Shown piece by piece: positions 1-10,786 of a stretch of 64,000 nucleotides of DNA. Location of the stretch: assembly GCF_000226115.1 (NCBI RefSeq), contig NC_016460.1, positions 1,736,001 to 1,800,000 on the forward strand, in the 5' to 3' direction. The notes below the pieces were generated by a model, which was not told the origin of the DNA, did no database searches, and saw nothing but the letters and a program-made list of their open reading frames with translations. The translations under genes and the position numbers were made by a program. Numbering within the stretch: the stretch's first letter is position 1; each line of letters starts with the position of its first letter. This DNA is from Thermothielavioides terrestris NRRL 8126. Taxonomy: Eukaryota; Ascomycota; Sordariomycetes; Sordariales; Chaetomiaceae.

Positions 1-747
1 CTTTCTTGCTTCTCTCCAGACACTCGCCTGTTTTGGCTTTCAAGAGAGGTTGATCATCATCAACTGGTGTCTCGCCAACCTTGAGAGCTTGGTTGAATTA
101 CTGTTCAGCTCTGTTTTGCCCAGACGCCCAGGTGCGGACAAAAAGCGGGGCATGTCTCGAACGTTGTCTTGCCAAGGCATGGGGGGATATGCCAGGACTT
201 CAAAAATTTCGGCGGTCACCTGAGAGCGAACACGCAATGCGCAGCAGGGGCACAGCTGCAAGCAGAACCTCCCCGGCCGCGGGAACGGCGCCGCGGTCTC
301 CACTCAAACTTGAGCCCCCTCATCCATCCTTGTGAAGGTAGGGTGGGGGAACCAAGCAAGATGTCGGTGGGAGGGGTGAGACACTCCCAAGGGGAAGTTG
401 ATGGTCAGCGATGAATTGGAGCACTCGCCTCTGCGGTCCCGCCATCCATCTTCTGCTAAGCACAGTTACGTGTATATTGTGTAGATATTGTGTGATCAAT
501 GTATATGTTAAGGAACGAAGAAGAGGAACTCGATCCAACGCTCTTCTTAGTCTTGAAACGGAAAGAGGGAGCGTAGCGAAGTGATATGCAAGCCAAAAAC
601 CATCAAGTTGCAGGTCGGGAGCAACGTCCGCCAGCAGGCGCTGGCGGTTGAGTCGAGTTGTTACTCGGGTTTCTGCCCATACACAACGTAGCTGCGAAGC
701 GTGACTGTGAGCGCAAGTCGGAACTATCCTTTGCCGGGGCGGGAATC
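1..747. other. Intergenic, no gene seen
   Basis: This is the 3' flank of the methyltransferase gene. Open frames here are short, overlap on both strands and show no recognisable domain. No tRNA or repeat was seen. Confidence 0.6.
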
Positions 748-2532
748 TTACATGGGCCAGTACGCATGCGTCGCGCGATTCTTCAAGTCCTTGCGAACCT
801 GGGCCAGCAAGGTTTCGACCTCGACAACACTCCAGCCCAGGACATTGGTGAAGAGCATCAGGCTCAGGGCCTGCAGGGCCTGGGTCATGTTGACCAAGTT
901 CCATTCGCCGACTTCTTTGTACTTGGCGTCGCTCGGCCACCCGTTGATGGGCCTGTGAACTGGGTTAGTCACAAGGGGAGAATCTCGTCTTGAAGGGAAA
1001 TTTCGCAACCCGAAGCAAATTCACGAGTAATAGATCGCCGACGCCTTACCATTTGTACTCGACTTTTGTAACGTTTTGGAATCCGGCGTCGATCAGGTGC
1101 TGCTCGTATTGCAGTGCAGAGTCCAAGCTGGCCCCAAGCTTCCTGGACCCCTCGAGCAGCAGGTTGTTCCACTTGAGGACTGCCGAGTCCTCTTTGAGCG
1201 TCCCGTCGTCGGACTTGATGGGGCTGAGAGGGTCGCACACCTCGAAGTAGCCTCCGGGGTTGAGGTTCCTTGCCAGATTTGAGGTCAGGACAGACGTGAC
1301 AATATCCAACAGAGGAAAGGAGACCTCACTCGAAGGCCTGGCGTGCCAACTTGGCCCAATTCCTAATGGAGCCGGTAAGGAAGCGCGCATAGATAAAATC
1401 GAACTTGGTGTGGTAGGTCCACGTCTCCTCGAGGTCGTCAACAAAGAACTCGACGTTGGGGGGAACGCTGAGGTTCCTGTCAGTATAAGAAGTAACGTAA
1501 AGGCAGAGAAGGCTCACAAATTGGGCTGGATGGGGCTCAGATCGACACCGACAACCTGGCGGAGTCAGCACTGGCCTGCAATCCCATGCAAGCGGTACGG
1601 AAGAGGACGTACGGCGGTGTCGGGGTGCTCCTCGGCTGCGAAATGTCAGCATCAGGCCGCTACTCCAGCTCGATGTTGGAAACGTACCAAAATCGATCGC
1701 CCAGATGCCCGTTCCTGTGCCGCAGTCGAGAACCCGCTTCAGCGGCTTGTCTTTCCCCGCCGGACAAACGTACAGGCGGTTGTCTAGCATCCGGATGCTG
1801 AGGTGGTGCTGGAGGTCTGGTCGTCTGTCAGATTCGGGGCCGAGGGGCAAGCCGTCCACTCTGCCGTCTTACCTAGACGCTCCGTCTCTCGCTGCGAGTT
1901 GCGTGTCAGGAGACGAAACTCTTCAAATCAGCAGAGCCCTGCCTTACCTCGTCATTTGGCATGAAGTACGTCGACTCTTTGTAGTGGCCGTGTCAGTCAG
2001 AACTGTCTCCGCGGCCGAGCGGCATGGTGCTCACCATCTGCTTTGTAGGCATGATACGTGCGGCCATTTTCCTCTCGGAACTTGTAGATGCTGGACATCA
2101 CCGACGTGGTGTAGCTGGCGCCAAGCTGGGATGTGACATGTGAGCGACAGGCCTTTGATCAGGGGGGTGGCTGGGGCTTCCTCACAGCGCTGATGGAAGA
2201 GTCGGCGTCATTATTGGGCTCCTCGTCCAGCAAGTTTGGCTACGATAAGGAGCTTAGCGTCTGAGCCTGTGTCTGTCGATGAGAAAAGAGGCGGGCCCGC
2301 CGCAACTCACGTCAGCTTCCAGATGCCCAGTGCCGGCCGGCGCCGGCGCCGGCGCCGGGGCGGGGGCGTCTGCCGCGGGCGACCCAGGAGCGTCCGCCGC
2401 GGTCGACCCACCCGCAGTCGCAGGAGGCGGCGATGCTGGCGGAGCTGCCGTGTCCGTGGCTGCCTGAGTCGCAGGAGGCGGCGATGTTGGCGGAGCTGCC
2501 GTGTCCTTGGCTGCCGGAGTCGAGTCAGTCAT
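748..2532 (-). CDS. TAM/LaeA-like SAM-dependent methyltransferase
   Basis: Predicted class I S-adenosylmethionine methyltransferase of the fungal TAM/LaeA-like group; substrate unknown. Eleven exons on the minus strand: 2532-2311, 2239-2186, 2125-2035, 1976-1948, 1891-1873, 1816-1688, 1635-1613, 1555-1518, 1467-1330, 1268-1050, 952-748. They sum to 1167 nt (388 aa) in one frame. The SAM-binding motif I, RVLDCGTGTGIWAIDF, lies near residues 165-180 and is followed by AEEHPDTAQVVGVDLSPIQP, FVPPNVEFFVDDLE and NLNPGGYFEVCD, the usual order for this family. Several joins were chosen because they restore these motifs. The first exon encodes a low-complexity Ala/Pro/Thr leader with a tandem 17-residue repeat. 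Three exons are under 30 nt. The family includes secondary-metabolism regulators such as LaeA, but most members have no known role and no metabolite cluster is adjacent. Confidence 0.85.
2417..2518. repeat. 51-bp tandem duplication in methyltransferase exon 1
   Basis: Two head-to-tail 51-bp units (2417-2467 and 2468-2518) differ at only a few bases. They keep frame and encode two near-identical 17-residue Ala/Pro/Thr-rich blocks near the protein N terminus. A GCCGGC-type simple repeat follows nearby at about 2334-2358. Confidence 0.9.
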
Positions 2533-3887
2533 GTTAGTCCTTCGCGCACGGAGCCCTCTCTCTACGGTGGTAAGCGTAGCGTCTCTACAAAAAAGCAGTG
2601 TTCGGTCTTACGGAGCGCCGAGGGTTAAAGTCACAAAAAAATGACGAGCGGGGAGGTCGACGGATTTTCAACTCCAGCGTGTGCGGGGGATTTCCTGGAA
2701 TATGGCATGGTATGATCCTCTATCAGGCGGCTGCAGCGTGCGTGGGCGCGATGGACCAATGGACGAGAACCCCCTGCTGGCGAAGGGCCATTGCGATTGT
2801 TGCAATCCAACGCAACCCCAGGGGCCGAATGAGCGCACGCTCTTACGCAGGCGAGATAGTTAATCCCAGCATGGGGTCTCTGTTAGCCCCCTCACGGAGC
2901 CATGCTGCATTGCATTAGGACGGTTGGGCAGGAAGCAGCTCGGGCTATGGTGTTGACTGTTGACAACTCCATTCCATCAACGTCGCTCGACGGGCACCTT
3001 TGCTCACCTAGGTAGGAAGGAGACTGCTCATGAAGGAGAGCGCGCCGCAAGAAAGCCACCTAGCCCCCAATTGGCCAACCGCTCCAGGCAGTGAAGTCCA
3101 CAGGCTCCTAAGTCGGAAAGAGCAGCCCTGTCCCTTCACTTCCATCGCTTCCGAGCTTGCATGCAGCCATCTGCCCTCAGCAAGCCATGCATAGGACCAT
3201 GCGAGGCGCGGCGCGAAGCTCCCCACGAGCAGAAACAAGAAACGAGGAGACTCACTCCGGAGATCGACTAACCCACCTCGGCGCAACAAGAATGCACTTT
3301 CGCTGTTTTGAGCCCGGATTGCTACATGCGGCAACACGATCCACACAACCTTTAACTGCACGTGAGTTAGGTCTGCGCGGTGTTCGGCCAGAGTCGGCTG
3401 TTGGGAGAGCGGCGAATGAAGGTTTTTTTTTTTTTTGTACAGGAGTCTGTGGCTCCGAATGAGAGCTTCGGCAAAGGAAATGAATATCGACTCGATCTTC
3501 GAAGCTGCAGGTCGACAGAAGTGGCATTTGTCGCTCACTCAAGCGGGCACAGGCCCAGGTCACCTGTCGCCGGCGGGCGTGGAAGAAGTGGGCCGTCGGC
3601 TGATGGAGCAGCTGTGACCAAGTGGGTGCCGAAAGCTGCTGCGAAGTCGGAAGTCGGACGTGAACCCGGGCGGGTTCGAAAGCTGCTATTGAAGCTAAAC
3701 CGCCAACAGCGGAAGAGGCCCCGGGCTTTTATACCTGGCTCAACAGTTCGAAGCTGGAACCGTCCCGTTCACGGAGGAGCAGCCAGTGCGGGGGGGGAAG
3801 AGGAGGGGGGAGGGCGCTGGAAATGCGCCAATTGTGTGAACGAGGGTCTAGACTGGTTGGTGAGAAGAAGGCCAGGTGACCTGGTTC
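2533..3887. other. Intergenic, upstream of methyltransferase
   Basis: No supported gene. It holds the methyltransferase promoter, a poly-T tract at about 3421-3436 and one CCTAGGTA palindrome at about 3008-3015. The target-site copy CCTGGTTC of the adjacent transposon occupies 3880-3887. Confidence 0.5.
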
Positions 3888-4280
3888 GGTCGTCGTTAAA
3901 GAGGTCCCGCCAAGACTAGTTTCGGAGACTGCCGCTTACAAGTATTTACAATCGCCACGGGGTGAGCGGGGCCGCGACGACTTCGAGCAATATCAACAAC
4001 GAAGAATCGTAAAGACTCGTAGCAACAACTTCGCGAAACCTCAACCAAATCAAAAAAAAAAGAAAACGAAGTTAACCCGTATTATAGCCTTAATCCATAT
4101 CCTAACCTTAACCTAAACCCTAACCAACGGGGGGTTAGCGCCGCCCTCTGTACCCTTAGCGAACTAATCGCTTAGCGATAGTGTAAACGCCTTGGCGATC
4201 GGGGTTGCGTAAAAACGTTGTAAAAACATTGCCGACAATTGGCCGAAATTAGTCTTGGCGGGACCTCTTTAACGTCTACC
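3888..4280 (-). mobile_element. MITE copy 1 (non-autonomous TIR element)
   Basis: Terminal inverted repeats of about 38 bp. The outer 8 bp are GGTCGTCG (left) and GGTAGACG (right, reverse complement). The inner part begins TTAAAGAGGTCCCGCCAAGA at both ends. The element is flanked by the 8-bp direct repeat CCTGGTTC at 3880-3887 and 4281-4288. The interior has telomere-like CCTAACC-type repeats and no coding potential. It is the most diverged of four copies (others at 16385, 31988 and 35392) and lies in the same orientation as the 35392 copy. TIRs with an 8-9 bp duplication fit a hAT- or Mutator-type origin; no transposase is present in the window. Confidence 0.9.
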
Positions 4281-4985
4281 CCTGGTTCAGTCCAGAGGCC
4301 GAGCCAGGGGGGCGGAGGTGGCTGCACCAGCGCTATTTGTCCCAAGCAGCGCAGACCCCGGCGTGCTAGCGGCGGTCTGCGGGACCCCTCCCACCTCGCT
4401 CGGCATTCACATTACATAAAACCCTCCAATTTTCTCTTCGTTTGACACATACGGAATACCAAGCCTGTCATTGACCTTCAGCTTATCTCTCGGGGCCTAG
4501 TGTACGGGAGCCACCGCTCGACAATCGGGTTTTGACACACGGAATCCGGGGAACCGCCTTCGATCCTCCAAACGCTACCTTATCGCCGGTCCCAGCCTGC
4601 CGGATCCCGCACCACGCGCAAACCCTTCCCCTGATGACGCACTGACGCATTGATTGGTGCTCTGCCCCGGGTCTCCGAGATCAAGCAATCCCCCGGGCCG
4701 GCACGCGTGTCGGATAGTTTCTGGGGTGGTGTTTGTGGGCGACCGCAGGCAAAGCCTCCTGCCATTGTTGCGGGTCGCCGGGACCTGGGATCGGGTGGTT
4801 GCAGCGCGACGACTTGTTCGCGCTGCGTCGCTACTGCGGCCCCGCATTCAGGGCAGTCAGTCGCCCGCTGGTGACAGTCCGGGTGCCACGGCGTGATAGC
4901 CAGCCGCTGGGTCAACCTTAAACGCTGTTTGGTGTCGGAGTTAGAAGTCTTTGGGTCGGGAAGTCACACAACCCAGGATAAGACT
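4281..4985. other. bZIP gene upstream region
   Basis: Between MITE copy 1 and the bZIP start codon. No gene supported; presumed promoter and 5' leader of the bZIP gene. Confidence 0.5.
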
Positions 4986-6580
4986 ATGTCCGATAAGATG
5001 TCTGTCGACAAGAAGGATCCCACCAAAGAAGATAGCGAAGAATCGATGGATTCCAGCCCGGAAGGGGACGCCGCCCCCGCACCTCCGCCGCAACAGTCGG
5101 AAAATCAACAACCGAAGCGAAAAGGGGGTCGCAAGCCGGTATGTTGAGCTTTTCGCACGCAAGCCCCTGGCCACCAGCATCAAGGGTCCTCGCGCATGCC
5201 CGCTGCTCTCCGTCTCATCTCATGTTCATCCCTACCGCTCATGCGCCCGAGCTGCCGCCTGGGCGCCATTTGCTAATGCGGCCGGCAGATCTATGCGACA
5301 TCCGAGGAGAGAAAGCAAAGGAATCGCCAGGCCCAGGCAGCATTCCGTGAGCGCCGCACCGAGTACATTAAGCAGCTCGAGGAGGCCATCCGGACTCACG
5401 AGCAGAACCTGGCCAACCTTCAGGCTGCTCATCGCCATGCCGCCGATGAGTGCTTGATGCTTCGATACAAGAACTCGCTTCTGGAGCGCATTCTTTTAGA
5501 GAAAGGTATGGTGCCAGGCAACCGGCGCAATCAGGGGCAACTCGTCTTGCCTTTAGAAAGGGGGGAGGGGGACGGCGGGCGCGGGTTTGCTCTTTTCGCC
5601 ATCATCCCCCTTCCAAGTCGCTAACGACCGCCCTGTCCTAGGCATCGATGTGCAGGCTGAGCTGCGAGCGAAGACGGGCAGTCCGAATCTGGGTCCCACG
5701 CATGTTCCCCAGACTCTGGTGCAGCCGCCCCCGATTCAGCGGGCCATCCTCAATAGACACCACGCGCGCAGGTCGAACTCGGGCATCGCGCCGAAACTCG
5801 AGCCCGGGATCCCTGCATCTCCGTTACCACCTCCGATCCACCCCCAACCGTCGGCTCTGTCGCCCAGGAACCGCCAAACTCCTTCTTCTCACTCGGCCTC
5901 GCCGACCGGGACGACGTCCTTTGGCTCACAGCCTGGTGCGTCTCCCGCTGCGTCTGACCATATGAATGCCTCGGTTCGGCCGGCGATGCCTCCTGTGACC
6001 GCGGTGAAGGCCGCTCCGGCTCCCCTGGCTCCTATCCAGGGCCTTCCGGGCCCTCGGCCAATGCAGGCACCGGGCCTCCAACAGCGGCCGGATCACGTCC
6101 GAGGAAGCGCCCCTGGGAGCACTCCATCGTTCTACCCGACGCCCTCCTTCCAGAATCACATCGAGCAGCTCGGCAAGTTTGCCCGTCCCTATGTCTCCTT
6201 CCCTCGCCACTTTCCTAGATCTCTGTCGTCCGAGATTCTAATGCATCGATACAGAGCAGGAATACGATGCTGCGGCTGATATGATGGATGACCCGGGCGA
6301 TGCGCCGGATACTCCAAGCGGACCAGGACCTTATCCCGGGCCAACCTATGCCGGCGAACCGCAGCCGATGTCGCTCTCATCGCCGGTTACGACAGGGCCG
6401 CCTGGCGGGCAACCGATCGCTGGGCAGTCGCCAATCGACAACGTCGCCCATTCTCAGCATCCCGCGTACCCATCCATGACACAATTGCTGGACAACAACT
6501 ACGATTTCGACCCATTTGGCTTGAGCGCAAGCATGGCTTTTCCCACCCAGTTCTCCTTCGACACCAGCAACATGCGGTAA
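4986..6580 (+). CDS. bZIP transcription factor
   Basis: Nuclear DNA-binding protein of 408 aa. Exons: 4986-5138, 5289-5505, 5642-6172, 6255-6580. The basic region NRQAQAAFRERR (N-x7-R spacing, AP-1/Yap-like) sits near residues 60-75 at the start of exon 2. It is followed by a heptad-like leucine zipper continuing through the LRYKNSLLERILLEKG segment. The N terminus is acidic and Ser/Pro-rich, and the Pro/Ser/Gln-rich C-terminal two thirds look like an activation region. The third intron starts with GC rather than GT (GCAAGT at 6173) and ends with AG. This join is needed to link the IEQL and EQEYDAAADMM segments. The start chosen is the first in-frame ATG; a second lies 12 nt downstream. MITE copy 1 lies about 700 bp upstream. 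The target genes and exact bZIP subfamily are not recognised. Confidence 0.87.
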
Positions 6581-8586
6581 ACCTGGCCCGGTAGTCTGGC
6601 GGAAGGGTTGAGGCACGACCTGTGCTGGCCAGCTGTGGCCGCCAGCACTTGTTCCGGGCAAAGCCGTCCGGGAACCATGGATGTGCATCCATCAGCGCCC
6701 AGGGATCATTCCGCGATGCCGAATTGCGCCCCCAGGGAGGGGCCACAAGAGTCAGTACCCCGGACCGGAAGAGTCGAACCCCAGGGATAAGAAAAATGGC
6801 TGGCAATGATTGCATGGGTTCTGCCAGCTCCTATTCGGCAATACTTTGGAAAAAAACGGTTCAAAAGTGCTTTGTGAGATACCCGGGAAGCATTTCGCAT
6901 CGGGCAGCAAGAGGAGTTTTGCGAAAAGGAGGGGAAAAGCGACATCGAGCTCCACAAGTCGTCGCTGTTGTGCACCAGCCTCACTTTTCATTTCAGTGGG
7001 ACACTGGCGGATTCCGGATTCTGGGGGGAAACAAAAAAGCAACAAAATACCCGATGATGGAGGCGGCATGTTTTGATCTGGCATCGTGTATATCTTGCTC
7101 GGCGTTTGCGCGGCCAACAAAAGTTTTGCTCTTCGAGGATGTGCCATGGGGGAAACCGATCGTTGAGGAGCCGAGGGCTCGCAAGACGGAGGACAGCTTT
7201 GACAGCGACCTGGACGAATGACGACCGTGGTGACCACGCTCCGCCATCCCGACGGTCTTCGCGGCCAGCGAACAGTCGACGCGGCTTCCTGCGATCCCCT
7301 ACACTGACGACTCCGGAGTCCCCTTGCTGATGGTACGTTGTCTTGTCATGGGAAAGGGAAGGTCTGAAAGGGTTAAAAAAAGCTGGTCGAGTCCGCGGTA
7401 CGGACTATTCTCGAGTCACTCGGTGCCGGGTTGGGCTGGCCGTGTCGCCCTTGTTGATTGGGGTATTCAAATTCCTGCAACTCGACGAGCCCTTCTTGAT
7501 GTTCTATGGCAGTTGTTTCTCTGGGCTATATCATGACTTGTGACGTGATCTGTGGAAAATGACGGTCCTGAAATGTCTGGGACAAGTTGGCGAGGACATA
7601 GGCGGTTTCTCTGGCGGTTTCATCAGAAGACCAGGCTGCGAGAAGCTCGCAAGGGAAGCTCACAGTCATGTAGCGCAGAAGGTTTCCGTTTGCTTGCGGT
7701 ACGCGTCGCGGACGTGGGAGGTAGCTAGGCCGTCTATTTGACAGCTCAGTAGAGCTTCTGTGCCAGCTTCCTTCTTTTTCTGCTACATAAGGAAGACATG
7801 TGAGGAAGTGAGAGGTCAATAAGCCGGGACAAAAACAACGCAAACGTCGTCGATCAAGAGCGGTTCAAAACAGCTGCAATTAATCCGACTTCCAAGGGCT
7901 GCACGTCGAGCTTGTGTATCCCGACACGCCCTCTGCCGAATCTTCAGGGGTAGGGTTGCTGGGCAGCTCAGGGGCCGGCTGCGGCGCTCTGTTTACATAG
8001 ACGTTGACGGCAGTCTCGAAATGTAGATGCATCCACCCTGTAAGAAGGCATCCCTTTTTCAATTGGACAATGGGAGGTTCCGATCGCGCACAATAGCGGC
8101 AGGGCTCAATGGTCACTCGTTTCTTGTTGTGGGATTGCTTGCAGAGATTGCCACCGGCTCCAATGCAACAAAGGCGAGTCGAAGCCCTAACAAAAACGAC
8201 CCCGCGCACTGAATTTTCAAAAAAGGGAAAAACGTCGGCTCTCAATGGTAGGCACAGCAAACCGCGCGGGAAGGGTCCCTGGGTAAGGTGGTGGTGGGGC
8301 AGAAAGTGATCCGTGCAGCTCCGCCCAAAGGCAGGTGAATTGGCCCAGGCTGGGCCAAAATCTCTAAATTCTTATGCTGTTGTCCCGTCACGAACCCCAG
8401 GCGAGGGAAGGCAAGAAAATTCCGCCGTGGACCGCCGACGGAAACAAACAGGCGCACTGGACCAGGGCTTCCGCTAGGTGCCCGCTTCTGCCCACCGATT
8501 TTTCCCCTGCAGTCTGTCTCCATCCGGAGCTTTGTGGTTGCTCTCAGCAGACTACGCCTTGAAAGGCGATAAACCACAGCGACACG
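6581..8586. other. Long interval between bZIP and Stm1-like genes
   Basis: About 2 kb with no supported gene. It probably holds the bZIP 3' UTR and the promoter/leader of the Stm1-like gene. Open frames such as the one at 6622-7221 have random-looking composition. Confidence 0.5.
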
Positions 8587-9991
8587 ATGGCTGTCCCGAC
8601 GAAGGTGTGTTTCTTCTCTTTTACTGCTGCTGCTGGCTGTTCCTGATGACCCTTGTCGCAATTCACCACCCCGTATCGCCGCGCAATTTGCCGGCTGCGA
8701 AATCACGGGCGCGCGGTGATTCGGGATGGTTTTTGACGTCGACTGCCAACTGAGATCAAACTGACCCGCCGGATCGCTCGCAGAACACGTTCGCCATCTT
8801 CGCCGAGCTCGGTTGGTCTTCACTTCCCCGCCAAACTGCCCAGAGACGATCCGGCGCTGCAACGAAAAGATCTCCGATACTAATGTGGCAGCCGAGCAGG
8901 CAACGATGAGGGTGACGAGATCCCCACCATCCCCGTGAAGGCGGTCGAGAAGACATCGACCCATACCGCCAAGCGCAACACCGACGGTCTTGCCCCCACC
9001 AAGGCCCCGGCCTCTGGCGGCAACCGTAGGGGCGGCGCTGCCGTGGGCGGCAACGAGGCTGGTGCGTGACCCCCGGGGCTCTGCGGGCCACCGCTGGTGC
9101 CTTCTTTTTTTTTTTTCCGCTGACAATCGTCGTAGCCTTCCGTGACCGCAACGCTGGGCGCGAGTCCAACCGTGGCAAGCCAACGGATGAGGCCCCTCGC
9201 GGCGGACGCCGTGGTGGCTTCCGTGGTAAGTGGTTCTCGCTCTCGCTTGGGCAGTTGCGTGTCTCTCAGCTGACCCTCGTATTCCAGGCCGCGGCGGCAG
9301 ACGCGAAGAGGGCGGCGATCGTCACCCGACCAGGAGTGCTCCTCAGTAAGTTTGACGACGATCGCGCTTTTTTGTCCTCCCACCTGTTAACGTCCCCTGT
9401 AGCAGCAACTCCGAGAAGCAGGCCGCCCAGTCGTGGGGTGCCAACGAGGGTAAGGCTGAGCTGAAGGACGAGCAAGCAGCCGAGGAGATCGCTCAGACCG
9501 AGCAGAAGGAGGGCGAGGCCGCCCCGGAGGCTGAGGCCAAGGAGGAGGAGCCCCAGGAGAAGCACCTCACCTACGACCAGTACCTCGCCCAGCTGGCTGA
9601 GAAGAAGCTGGCTCTCGAGGCCGAGGCGGCCCTGAAGGTCCGCAAGCCCAACGAGGGCGTCAAGGACGACAAGTGGAAGGACTTCGCTCCCCTCACCAAG
9701 AAGGACGACGAGGAGGAGCTGTTCGCCGGCTCCGGGGGCAAGACAAAGCGCGAGCGTGAGCGCAAGACCAAGCAGTTCGTCGAGCTCGACAACCGCTACA
9801 TCGAGCCCGAGCGCACCCGGGGCGGCCGTGGGGGTCGCGGTGGCGCCCGTGGTGATGCCGGCCGTGGCCGTGGCCGCGGCGGGCCGCGCGGCGAGTTCCG
9901 CGGCGGCCGCGGCCGTGGCGGGGAGAACCAGCCGCCGCTCAATACCAACGACCAGGATGCGTTTCCCAGCCTGGGCAGCGCCAAAGCCTAA
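8587..9991 (+). CDS. Stm1/Oga1/SERBP1-type ribosome-associated RGG protein
   Basis: Predicted 314-aa cytoplasmic RNA- and ribosome-binding protein of the HABP4/PAI-RBP1 (SERBP1) family, whose yeast relative Stm1 binds inactive ribosomes. Exons: 8587-8604, 8784-8811, 8900-9061, 9136-9225, 9288-9345, 9403-9991. The N terminus reads NTFAIFAELGNDEGDE, matching the conserved start of Stm1-like proteins and fixing the first two joins. Intron 2 carries a perfect TACTAAT branch point. The central part holds the EKQAAQSWG block, and further on the WKDFAPL and FVELDNRY blocks typical of the family. The C terminus (genomic 9812-9930) is an RGG/GRG box for RNA binding. The last intron has a NAGNAG acceptor (9402 or 9405), so one serine is optional. 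Confidence 0.85.
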
Positions 9992-10786
9992 ATATACTCG
10001 CGCGCACCAAAGATCGGCATGCGCTGCGGGGGCTTAGACACAGGTGCTTGCCCCTCGAGCGTGCGCCTGCCAACAGGGTAGATGAAGGGATAAGGGGTAG
10101 GGAAGGAAGGAGTATAGCACCTGTGATTTGGCCGTGGACAACAGCGAGGCATCTCTCTACCCTTGCTGTCCACACCCCTTTCCCCGACTCAATGACAGGC
10201 AAAACATGGGTTCATGGATTACTTGATTCTCTCAAAAAACATCGGAAGTTTCTTTCCTTTCTTCTTCGACTGAAACTGGTCCACATCTCCCGAGATTCTT
10301 ACCTGGTCATATGTGTGTGTCTATGTCTCTGTGTGTTTTCCGGAAAAAGGTGGGCTGCTTAAGGGAGGGGAAAGGGGTAAACAGGGGTGGGATTCCGCGC
10401 GACTTTCTCCGTGGTGGCCTTCTCTGGGATCTCTGTACTGGTAGAACCGGGTGGCTTTTACGTTGGTTCCCTATGCGACTGGCGGTCCACGTGCTGGGTA
10501 ATGCCCGTAGTGAGATTGTGTTCGCGTTAATGACCCGAGGTATGGTTTCACTTGTGCCTAAGGTAGTGTACATCTGGTTAGGCGACAATGATTGTATCAT
10601 CTCGAGGGGGAACTCACGAACCGCCAGACTGCCAGATAAATGGCCCTTGGCGAGAGATCGTACCAGGTGTCTGGCCGGCGGTGGCCTAAGACAGAGAAGA
10701 ACGAGGTTTGGCCGTCAAAATTCAACGTATGTTCTGTACAAATTTCACCAGCCCGACATTAATAGCCTACATATGCTCTCATGTCA
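9992..10786. other. Convergent 3' region
   Basis: Lies between the stop codons of the Stm1-like gene (+) and the MFS gene (-). No gene seen; expected to carry both 3' UTRs. Confidence 0.6.

Noticed and set aside
3380..3919. 179-codon plus-strand open frame
   Set aside because: Contains a poly-Phe run from a poly-T tract and ends inside MITE copy 1; no domain.
6750..6800. tRNA T-arm-like GGTTCGACTC on the minus strand
   Set aside because: The stem bases flanking the loop do not pair and there is no acceptor stem.
6622..7221. 199-codon plus-strand open frame after the bZIP gene
   Set aside because: No domain and random-looking composition; more likely bZIP 3' UTR.
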